64,000 bases of DNA from Antiquaquibacter soli (lineage in GTDB: Bacteria > Actinomycetota > Actinomycetes > Actinomycetales > Microbacteriaceae): positions 1 to 64,000 of the forward strand of contig NZ_JAUQUB010000004.1 in NCBI RefSeq assembly GCF_030580675.1, written 5' to 3'. Positions within the stretch are counted from its first letter, which is position 1; every line of letters begins with the position of its first letter. Below, one piece after another: positions 51,634 to 64,000 of this stretch. The notes beneath the pieces are model-generated. The model was not told the origin of the DNA and ran no database searches. It saw only the letters and a program-made list of their open reading frames with translations. Made by a program: the position numbers and the translations under genes.

Positions 51634-52358
51634 CCCTTCTCGAACCAGCCGAGCGGTGCCATCGGCGCGTCGAGGGTCGTCGGCGGCAGGGTCGGCATCG
51701 CCCAGCGCACACCGTTGGCCAGCACGCGGTGGATGTCCGGGTGGTGGTAGACCGGGTACTCCTGGTCGCCGGGGGAGAAGTAGAAGATCTTGCCGAGCCC
51801 CCTCGTGAACGTGGCTCCCGAGCGGAACACCTCACCGCCCGTGAACGAGGAGATGAAGATCAGGTCGTCGGGCTCGGGGATGTCGAAGTGCTCCCCGTAC
51901 ATCTCCTGGCCCTCGATGATGATCGGGTGCGGCACCCCCGCGGCGATCGGGTGCGTCGGGCTGACCGTCCACACGAGCTCGCGGTCGTTGCCGCCCCGCC
52001 AGCGCAACGAGCACGTCGTGCCCATGAGCCGCGTAAACGGCTTCGAGTAGTGCGCCGAGTGCAGGGGCAGGAAGCCCATCCCCTCGTGCACGCGCCGGAT
52101 CACGGATGACACGACGGCGTCGTCGACCCGGTCGTGCGCCTCGTGGCCCCACCAGAGCAGCACGTCGGTCTCGGCGAGCACGTCGTCGGTGAGCCCGTGT
52201 GAGGGAAGGTCGAGGTGCGCGAACCGGATGCTCGCCTCGGGGAGGTGGGTGCGCAGTCCCGCGGCGATGGCGCCGTGCATCCCCTCCGGGTACAGGCGCT
52301 GGGTCGTCGACCCCTCCTGCTGCTCGTGGACGCCCTCGTTGTAGATGGTGATGCGCAT
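51630..52358 (-). CDS. ThuA-like protein
   Basis: The 242-residue protein has the flavodoxin/class I amidotransferase-like ThuA fold. It shows RITIYNEGVHEQQEG, VLLWWGHEAHDRV, GMGFLPLHSAHYSKPF and KIFYFSPGDQEYPVYH. ThuA proteins work with Gfo/Idh/MocA oxidoreductases in 3-keto-glycoside formation or use (ThuA/ThuB for trehalose). Here the partner gene precedes with a one-base overlap (TGATG), so the two should be one functional pair. Confidence 0.85.
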   Translation of the reverse strand: MRITIYNEGVHEQQEGSTTQRLYPEGMHGAIAAGLRTHLPEASIRFAHLDLPSHGLTDDVLAETDVLLWWGHEAHDRVDDAVVSSVIRRVHEGMGFLPLHSAHYSKPFTRLMGTTCSLRWRGGNDRELVWTVSPTHPIAAGVPHPIIIEGQEMYGEHFDIPEPDDLIFISSFTGGEVFRSGATFTRGLGKIFYFSPGDQEYPVYHHPDIHRVLANGVRWAMPTLPPTTLDAPMAPLGWFEKG

Positions 52359-53440
52359 CAGAGCACGACCTCCTTGCCCTGCCGGGCCGATTCGTAGCAC
52401 GCGTCGATGATCTCGGTGCGATGCACGGCGGTGTCGCCGTGGTGGTCGGCCCAGTCGCCCGAGCGCACGATGTCGACGAACTCGGCGATGACCGTCGGAT
52501 GCCCCTTGTCGACGACGTGGACGGCGGGGGTGATGTCCGCCTGCTCGCCGTTGATGTCGCGGTAGATCGTGAGAGTGCCGTCGGTCGCATAGCGCTTCAC
52601 GAGGATGCGCGCCCCGCCCTCGACGCCGAGGAGCTCGATCGAGATGTCCTCGTCGTCGGCGGTGTGGCCGGCCCAGCTGATCTCGTACTGGATCGACTGA
52701 CCGCGGTCCGTGCGTAGGAGGGCGCTCGCGAGGTCCTCGACCTCGAAGGAGGTGTGGCCGCCGGCGAACTGCGCGCCCTTGTCCATCGCGCCGTAGCCTG
52801 CGCGGCCGAGTGCGCCGTGCGCGGCGGCGCTCGCCGTCGTGACGCGCGGCTCGCCCAGGAGGAAGAGCACGATGTCGAGCACGTGGGGTCCGAGGTCGAT
52901 GAGCGCCCCGCCGCCGGCGAGCGACTTGCTCGTGAACCACGACATGAGGCCGGGGATGCCCGCCCGGCGCTTCCACGTCGCGCGCACGTGGTAGATCTCG
53001 CCGATGCCCGGGTCGTCGAGGTAGCGCTTGAGGTACTGCACGTCGGCACGGCGGCGGTGATTGAACGCCACCTCGAGCACTCGGTTGTTGGCGCGGGCGA
53101 TCTGACCCATCCGCCGTGCCTCGTCCGCGTGGATGGCGAGCGGCTTCTCGCAGAAGACGTGCTTGCCCGCTTCGAGGGCGGCGATCGAGATGGGGGCGTG
53201 GAGCGCGTTCGGCGTCGCGACGCTCACGATGTCGAGCTCGGGGAGCGCGACGAGGTCCTCCCAGTCGCTGTAGAGCTTGGGGATGCCGAGGCTCTCGCCG
53301 AGGAAGGCGAGCCGCTCCGGTTCCTTCCCGGCGAGGGCGACGACCTCCACCCCGGGGATGCCGAGATAGGACTCGGCGTGGGTGGTGCCGGCGTAGCCGA
53401 GGCCTACCACCCCGACTTTCAGCGGTGTAGCGTCGGACAT
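52358..53440 (-). CDS. Gfo/Idh/MocA-family oxidoreductase
   Basis: This 360-residue NAD(P)-dependent enzyme has VGVVGLGYAGTTHAESYL at the N terminus, the EKP motif in HVFCEKPLAIHADEA and the GGGALIDLGPHVLD segment in the C-terminal domain. It likely oxidises a sugar or glycoside, with the ThuA-like protein as partner. AAGGAG lies 7 nt before the ATG. It is divergent from the alpha-galactosidase gene. Confidence 0.9.
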   Translation of the reverse strand: MSDATPLKVGVVGLGYAGTTHAESYLGIPGVEVVALAGKEPERLAFLGESLGIPKLYSDWEDLVALPELDIVSVATPNALHAPISIAALEAGKHVFCEKPLAIHADEARRMGQIARANNRVLEVAFNHRRRADVQYLKRYLDDPGIGEIYHVRATWKRRAGIPGLMSWFTSKSLAGGGALIDLGPHVLDIVLFLLGEPRVTTASAAAHGALGRAGYGAMDKGAQFAGGHTSFEVEDLASALLRTDRGQSIQYEISWAGHTADDEDISIELLGVEGGARILVKRYATDGTLTIYRDINGEQADITPAVHVVDKGHPTVIAEFVDIVRSGDWADHHGDTAVHRTEIIDACYESARQGKEVVL

Positions 53441-53569
53441 GGGAAGCTCCTTCGGTTGCGGCAGCGCTCAGGAAAAATACTACTAAACCTCTCGCTGCGC
53501 CCCGCAATAGACCCGGCTCGACGGAGTCTGGTCCGCTTAGGTATGATTATTGCGACCCTGGGAGATCGC
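53441..53569. promoter_or_regulatory. Divergent promoter region, oxidoreductase / glycosidase operons
   Basis: To the right, AGGTATGAT (53539-53547) contains a TATGAT -10 about 22 bp before ATG 53570. To the left, the minus strand has AGGTTTAGTAGTAT (53477-53490) with a TAGTAT -10. The similar AGGTNT starts suggest one regulator for both directions. Confidence 0.45.
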
Positions 53570-55576
53570 ATGTCATCGAAGACGCCCGCCGTGCTGCACG
53601 TGAGCGCGGACGATTCCGGCACCCTGAGCCTCGACGTCGGAGCCGATCGGCTCATCGCGCCGTCCCGGCTCCTTCACGTCGAGATCGATCGGCACCGGGT
53701 CGAGCGGCTCGTCGATCCGAGCATCCACGACTCCGCCGCCGGCACCGTCGTCACCGGTCGCCTCGAGGGCACCGGACTCGACGCGCGCTGGAGCGCCACC
53801 CCCCTCGGCGAGGGCGTCTGGGAATTCGGTCTCGAGCTCACCAACGCGGGAGCGTCGACGCTGGCGATCACCCGGATGGACCCGCTCGCCGCGCACCTCG
53901 ACGGCGGGCGCTGGAGCACCCTCGCGTTCGACTCGGCGTGGGGCGACGAATGGCGTCCCGTCACCGGCACGACCGACTACCACCACCGCCTCGGCACGCG
54001 GTCGGGGCGCTCGTCGCACGGCATGAGCCCCTGGTTCGGCCTCGAGCGCGCTGGCGCCGGCGTCGTCGTGAGCCCGGCCTGGAGCGGCAACTGGCACATC
54101 GACCTCGACGAGGGCACCCGCGTCTCCGCCGGCGTCTCGACCTGGCAGCTCGTCGTCGAGCTCGCCCCCGGTGAGACCGTGTCGGCGCCCCGCGTCGTGC
54201 TCGCGGTGGGCAGCACGCGGGATGCCGCGGCCCGCGCGCTCACGACGGCGGCCGGCGCGATCATCCCGCGATCCGTCGCCTCCGAGCGCCTCGACGTCGA
54301 GTGGAACCACTGGTGGCCGTACGAGGACGTCGAGGTCACCGAGGGCGTCATCGCCGACAACGCGATGATCGCGACCGACCTCGGCATCCGCGTCGTCACC
54401 GTCGACGCGGGCTGGTTCGGGCCCGCCGACCCCGACACCTACTGGGGCGACTACCGCGGCGACTGGGACCTCGTGAACACGGCGCGCTTCCCGAGCGGGC
54501 TCGGCGCGCTCGGCGACTCCATCCGCGCGGCGGGCGCTCGACCCGGCATCTGGGAGGAGGCCGAGGCGGTCGGTTCCAAGGCGCGGCTGCGGCGCGAGCA
54601 TCCCGAGCTCATGGCCCTCGCGGTCGACGGCCGTCGCCACGATCCCTCGTACGGCGTCGGCTCGCAGTCCCTCGACCCCGAGGACCCCGCCTTCCTCGGC
54701 TACGTCTGCCTCGGCTCGCCCGCCGCCCGGGAGTTCGTGCTCGAGAGCATGAGCCGAGTCGTCACCGAGACGGGAGCGGAGTGGGTCAAGCTCGACTTCA
54801 ACGTCGACCCCGACGCGGGATGCTCGCGCACCGACCACGGCCACGGTGCCGGCGACGGCCTCCTGCGCCACTACGAGGGGCTCTACGCCGTGCTCGACGA
54901 GTTCCGCGCCCGCCACCCGGAGGTCGTGCTCGAGGCGTGCTCCTCCGGCGGACTCCGCATCGATCTCGGCCTCGCCCGGCACGTGCACTGCTTCTTCCTC
55001 TCCGACCCCGACTACACCGAGCACGCCCTCCAGGTGCTGTGGGGGGCGAGCCTGCTGCTGCCGCCGGTCTCGATCCTCCACTGGTCGTGGTCGCAGTGGC
55101 GCGGCGACCACCCCGCCTCCCAGCTCGACTTCGCCGCGCTCACCGACGAGCAGTTCGCGACGACCCTGCGCGCGGCGATGCTGCACCGCTTCGGCGTCTC
55201 GCTCCGACTGCCCGCGCTGCGCGAGTCGCACTTCGAGGTGCTCCGTGCGCACGTCGCGCTGTACACGGGCACCATCGCCGACCTCGTGCGCGAGGGGGCG
55301 CTGCACCGCCTCACCGACCAGCCCCGCCGGGGCGGCCTCGGCGAGCGAGCGCCGGCCTTCCAGCTCTCGAGCGGCGACCGGCAGGTGATCGCCCAGTTCG
55401 TGCTCCCCGGGGGCGCCGCGCCCGTGGCTGTGCGCCCTGACCTCGACCCCGCGCGGGAGTACCGCGTCACCGACCTCGCCTCGGGCGCCGAGCTCGCCCT
55501 CGGCCCCGACGGCATCCCACTCGACGACAAGAACGGCACGGTCACCTCGTGGCTGCTGCTCGTGGAGGTTCAGTAA
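53570..55576 (+). CDS. Alpha-galactosidase (GH36)
   Basis: The 668-residue enzyme removes terminal alpha-galactose. The GH36 barrel shows VEWNHWWPYEDV, VTVDAGWFG, WGDYRGDWDL, the nucleophile Asp409 in WVKLDFNVD and the acid/base Asp479 in FFLSDPDY. An N-terminal beta-sandwich domain covers about 1-230. No signal peptide is present, so it is cytoplasmic. ATG 53570 is chosen over an ATG 27 bp upstream because GGGAG precedes it. It heads the five-gene catabolic unit. Confidence 0.9.
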   Translation: MSSKTPAVLHVSADDSGTLSLDVGADRLIAPSRLLHVEIDRHRVERLVDPSIHDSAAGTVVTGRLEGTGLDARWSATPLGEGVWEFGLELTNAGASTLAITRMDPLAAHLDGGRWSTLAFDSAWGDEWRPVTGTTDYHHRLGTRSGRSSHGMSPWFGLERAGAGVVVSPAWSGNWHIDLDEGTRVSAGVSTWQLVVELAPGETVSAPRVVLAVGSTRDAAARALTTAAGAIIPRSVASERLDVEWNHWWPYEDVEVTEGVIADNAMIATDLGIRVVTVDAGWFGPADPDTYWGDYRGDWDLVNTARFPSGLGALGDSIRAAGARPGIWEEAEAVGSKARLRREHPELMALAVDGRRHDPSYGVGSQSLDPEDPAFLGYVCLGSPAAREFVLESMSRVVTETGAEWVKLDFNVDPDAGCSRTDHGHGAGDGLLRHYEGLYAVLDEFRARHPEVVLEACSSGGLRIDLGLARHVHCFFLSDPDYTEHALQVLWGASLLLPPVSILHWSWSQWRGDHPASQLDFAALTDEQFATTLRAAMLHRFGVSLRLPALRESHFEVLRAHVALYTGTIADLVREGALHRLTDQPRRGGLGERAPAFQLSSGDRQVIAQFVLPGGAAPVAVRPDLDPAREYRVTDLASGAELALGPDGIPLDDKNGTVTSWLLLVEVQ

Positions 55577-55579
55577 CCC

Positions 55580-61455
<5,876 letters not shown>

Positions 61456-61460
61456 TCGGG

Positions 61461-61466
61461 CAGACT
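61461..61466 (+). promoter_or_regulatory. Possible internal -10 CAGACT before the KDPG aldolase gene
   Basis: CAGACT lies 6 nt before ATG 61473. The six bases between are AAGGAG, too close to the ATG to act as a normal ribosome site. A secondary leaderless start inside the operon is possible. Confidence 0.3.
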
Positions 61467-61472
61467 AAGGAG

Positions 61473-62102
61473 ATGCCCTCCGCGCGCGAGACTCTGTCCG
61501 GTTCGATCGTGCCCGTCGTGGTCCTCGACGACGCGGGAGTCGCTCCCGACCTCGTCGCGGCGCTCGCGGCGGGAGGCATCGACACGGTCGAGCTGACCCT
61601 GCGAACGCCCGCCGGTCTCGACGCGATCCGGTCGGTAGCCGGCTCGTCGTCCGTCATCGGGGCGGGAACCGTGCTCACCGTGCGCCAGGTCGAGGAGGTC
61701 GCCGATGCGGGAGCCGCCTTCGTCGTGAGCCCCGGATTCGATGACGAGGTCGTGCAGCGCTCCCTGGAGCTCGGACTCACCGTGCTTCCGGGTATCGCGA
61801 CGCCGACCGAGCTGCAGCGGGCTCTGAAGACCGGTCTCCGCGACGTCAAGCTGTTCCCGGCCGACCGGCTCGGCGGACTCGACATGATCAGGGCACTCTC
61901 CGGCCCGTTCCCCGGGGTCGGCTTCATGCCGAGCGGCGGGGTGAGCCCCGCCAACGCGCGCGACTACCTCGGGCATCCGTCCGTCTTCGCCATCAGCGGC
62001 AGCTGGATGGTGCAGCGCGACCTGATCGCCCGGGGCGACTTCGACGAGATCGCCCGACTGAGCGCCGAGGCCGTCGCGCTCCTGGCCGGAGCCGAGGCGT
62101 GA
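61473..62102 (+). CDS. eda: KDPG/KHG-type aldolase
   Basis: This 209-residue class I aldolase splits 2-keto-3-deoxy-6-phospho sugar acids to pyruvate and glyceraldehyde 3-phosphate. Glu40 in TVELTLRTP and the Schiff-base Lys126 in RDVKLFPADRLGG are in place, with GAGTVL, FVVSPGF and FMPSGGV motifs. KDPG versus KDPGal preference cannot be told from sequence. The sugar-acid kinase follows with a 4-bp overlap. Confidence 0.9.
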   Translation: MPSARETLSGSIVPVVVLDDAGVAPDLVAALAAGGIDTVELTLRTPAGLDAIRSVAGSSSVIGAGTVLTVRQVEEVADAGAAFVVSPGFDDEVVQRSLELGLTVLPGIATPTELQRALKTGLRDVKLFPADRLGGLDMIRALSGPFPGVGFMPSGGVSPANARDYLGHPSVFAISGSWMVQRDLIARGDFDEIARLSAEAVALLAGAEA

Positions 62103-63043
62103 GCGCGCGCGTCGTCACCCTGGGCGAGACGATGGCCCTCGTCCGCGCGGCCCACGTGGGCTCGCTCGCGACCGAGTCGGAGCTGCGTCTCGGCGTCGGC
62201 GGTGCCGAGAGCAACGTGGCCATCGCCCTCACCCGGCTCGGCACCCCGACGACGTGGGTCGGCCGCGTCGGCTCCGATCCGCTCGGGGAGCGCATCCTCC
62301 GCGAGCTCCGCGCCGAGGGGGTGGATGCCCGGGCCGTCGTCGACCCCGCGGCCCCCACCGGCCTCATGGTGAAGGAGAGCCGCACCCCCGCCTCGACGCG
62401 CGTCATGTACTACCGGGCCGGCAGCGCCGGGAGCCGGCTCTCGCCGGTCGACCTCGCCGCCGCCGGCATCCGGGAGGCGGGCCTGCTCCATGTCTCGGGC
62501 ATCACACCGGCCCTGAGCGACTCGGCGGCGGCCGCGGTCGACGCCGCCGTGGACGAGGCCGTGGCGGCGGGCATCCCGGTCTCCTTCGACGTCAATCACC
62601 GTTCCTCGCTGTGGCGCGACCGCGACTTCGGTGCCGTGTACCGCGGGCTCGCCGCCCGCGCCGATATCGTCTTCGCGGGCGAGGACGAGGCCCGCCTGCT
62701 CGCCGAGGGCTCGACGCCGGCGTCCCTCGCCCGGGCGATCGCCGCTCTCGGGCCGAGCCAGGTCGTCATCAAGCTCGGTGCGGACGGCTGCCTCGCCCTC
62801 GTCGACGGCGTCGAGCACGCCCAGCCCGCCGTGCGCATCGAGCCCGTCGACACCGTCGGCGCCGGGGATGCCTTCGTCGCCGGATACCTCGCCGAGCTCC
62901 TCGCCGGCCTCCCTGTTGCCGACCGCCTCGCGACCGCCGTCCGTACCGGCGCGTTCGCGTGCCTGAGCCCGGGCGACTGGGAGGGCTACCCCCGCCGAGC
63001 CGAGCTCGCCCTCCTCGACGGCGGCGAGCCGGTCGCCCGCTGA
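62099..63043 (+). CDS. kdgK: 2-keto-3-deoxy-sugar-acid kinase (PfkB family)
   Basis: The 314-residue PfkB kinase has VTLGETMALV at the start, LGVGGAESNVAIALTRLG, the VMYYRAGSAGSRLSP lid segment of KDG kinases and the DTVGAGDAF site with catalytic Asp257. It phosphorylates KDG or KDGal to the substrate of the aldolase encoded just upstream. Together with the dehydratase at 43293 it forms a full sugar-acid route. The GTG overlaps the aldolase stop. Confidence 0.88.
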   Translation: MSARVVTLGETMALVRAAHVGSLATESELRLGVGGAESNVAIALTRLGTPTTWVGRVGSDPLGERILRELRAEGVDARAVVDPAAPTGLMVKESRTPASTRVMYYRAGSAGSRLSPVDLAAAGIREAGLLHVSGITPALSDSAAAAVDAAVDEAVAAGIPVSFDVNHRSSLWRDRDFGAVYRGLAARADIVFAGEDEARLLAEGSTPASLARAIAALGPSQVVIKLGADGCLALVDGVEHAQPAVRIEPVDTVGAGDAFVAGYLAELLAGLPVADRLATAVRTGAFACLSPGDWEGYPRRAELALLDGGEPVAR

Positions 63044-63070
63044 TCCGCGCGCGCACCCGGGTGGGGATGC

Positions 63071-63076
63071 CACGAT
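63071..63076 (+). promoter_or_regulatory. Possible -10 CACGAT for the LtrA-type gene
   Basis: CACGAT lies 7 nt before ATG 63084. It favours this start over the in-frame ATG at 63075, which overlaps the hexamer. Confidence 0.3.
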
Positions 63077-63083
63077 GGCTGCT

Positions 63084-64000
63084 ATGACCTCCCCGCGAGA
63101 ATCCCGCCTCCTGCGCATGACCGGCCGGGACCCCTTGGCGAAGCACCGCGCCGCGACGCCCCTCGAGCTGCTCTTCGACCTGACCTTCGTCGTCGCGTTC
63201 GGTATCGCCGCCGACCAGTTGGCCCACCTCATCGCGGTCGAGCACGTCGGCGCGGGGCTCCTGGGATTCTCGTTCGCGATGTTCGCGATCTGCTGGGCGT
63301 GGATCAACTTCACCTGGTTCGCGTCGGCTTTCGACACCGACGACTGGTTCTACCGGGTCACCACGATGGTGCAGATGATCGGCGTCATCGTGCTCGCTCT
63401 GGGGCTACCCGACCTGTTCCACTCCCTCGAGGAGGGGGCCCACGTCGACAACCGGGTGGTCGTCGCGGGGTACGTGGTCATGCGCGTCGCGCTCGTGGCG
63501 CAGTGGCTGCGTGCGGCGAAACAGGACCCGGCGCACCGCAGCACGGCGCTCTCCTACGCCCTGTTCGTCAGCCTCGCGCAAGCCGGTTGGGTCGTGGTCG
63601 CGATCCTCGACCTGCCCACGGCGTTGGCGCTCACGGTCTCGCTCGTGCTCTTCGGGGTCGAGTTCGCCGGGCCCGTGCTCGCCGAGCGCAAGGGCAGCGG
63701 TACTCCGTGGCATCCTCACCACATCGCCGAGCGCTACGGGCTCCTGACGATCATCGCGCTGGGAGAGGTCATCCTCGGAACGGTGACGTCGGTGTCGGCG
63801 CTCGTGGAGCGCCAGGACTGGAGCAGTGAGGCGATCCTCGTCGTCGTGGCGGGAGTGGGAATCGCCCTCGGGCTGTGGTGGGTCTACTTCCTGCTGCCCT
63901 CGGGCCCGCTCCTGGCTCGGCACCGCAACCGGTCGTTCGGGTGGGGATACGGCCACATCGTCGTGTTCGCCGCGATCGCCGCCGTCGGTGCGGGCCTCCA
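63084..64000 (+). CDS. LtrA-family membrane protein (3' end outside window)
   Basis: About 305 residues are visible before the window ends. The N terminus has the LtrA hallmark TPLELLFDLTFVVAFGIAAD. Many membrane segments follow, and the conserved HHIAERYGLLTIIALGEVIL lies near 215-234. The family is named low temperature requirement protein A; its molecular function is unknown. It lies 40 bp after kdgK with its own likely promoter and is probably not part of the sugar operon. Confidence 0.85.
   Translation, partial: MTSPRESRLLRMTGRDPLAKHRAATPLELLFDLTFVVAFGIAADQLAHLIAVEHVGAGLLGFSFAMFAICWAWINFTWFASAFDTDDWFYRVTTMVQMIGVIVLALGLPDLFHSLEEGAHVDNRVVVAGYVVMRVALVAQWLRAAKQDPAHRSTALSYALFVSLAQAGWVVVAILDLPTALALTVSLVLFGVEFAGPVLAERKGSGTPWHPHHIAERYGLLTIIALGEVILGTVTSVSALVERQDWSSEAILVVVAGVGIALGLWWVYFLLPSGPLLARHRNRSFGWGYGHIVVFAAIAAVGAGL

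Overview
The window reads as the chromosome of a high-GC Gram-positive actinobacterium, most likely a member of the Microbacteriaceae. The grounds are the roughly 70% GC content, GTG starts, and very short intergenic gaps with GTGA/ATGA stop-start overlaps. Gene orders known from actinobacteria are also present: pmt / rsmI / metG-tatD-rsmA-ispE, and tRNA-Gln / glmU / prs. The GGATGC/GCATCC word is very frequent, as I recall it being in this family. No transposase, integrase, CRISPR array or replication origin was found. Species cannot be named from sequence alone.

Layout. 1-5442: end of a DUF222/HNH gene behind a LexA-like box, a DUF255 thioredoxin protein, a rhodanese, a metY/CoA-binding pair and a SnoaL-like protein. 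5439-11094: a giant Ig-like surface/membrane protein and a protein O-mannosyltransferase. 11143-16557: housekeeping block (rsmI, metG, tatD, rsmA, ispE) with a decayed toxin-antitoxin pair before metG. 16571-19679: a three-gene amino-sugar/glycan-initiation cassette, followed by a long palindrome. 19819-22526: a DUF559-like protein and an ABC-F ATPase. 22559-28964: OleA-like thiolase, a sortase-anchored protein, a glycosyltransferase, a P450, an OleC-like ligase and an OleD-like reductase. 28994-30923: a CmtR-like metal sensor with two cation exporters. 30936-32212: DAHP synthase behind an aromatic leader peptide and hairpins. 32190-34593: a second P450, a TMEM175-type channel and a MarR regulator. 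34639-40053: tRNA-Gln, a DUF1622 protein, glmU, an intact VapBC-type pair, prs and an acyl-CoA ligase. 40050-63043: a large glycan and sugar-acid utilisation locus. 63084-end: an LtrA-type membrane protein, cut by the window.

How the genes work together. The sugar locus combines an ABC importer without its own ATPase, alpha-galactosidase, GH38 alpha-mannosidase, beta-galactosidase, a debranching-type glucosidase, a mutarotase, an SDR, an enolase-superfamily dehydratase, a KDG-type kinase and a KDPG-type aldolase. A GntR/FadR regulator sits inside it. This suggests breakdown of a galactose/mannose-containing glycan, with part of the sugar oxidised through a De Ley-Doudoroff or Entner-Doudoroff-like route. 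Several of its upstream regions share an AGGTATGAT-like element.

The least explained block is 22559-28964. It carries homologues of three of the four olefin/beta-lactone enzymes (OleA, OleC, OleD), lacks OleB, and adds a P450 and a glycosyltransferase. That points to an undescribed lipid beta-lactone or related hydroxy-lipid pathway; this is inference. A second theme is transcription. About twenty start codons lie 6-8 nt behind a -10 hexamer, which implies widespread leaderless mRNAs. One pair of divergent genes shares a single symmetric -10 element.
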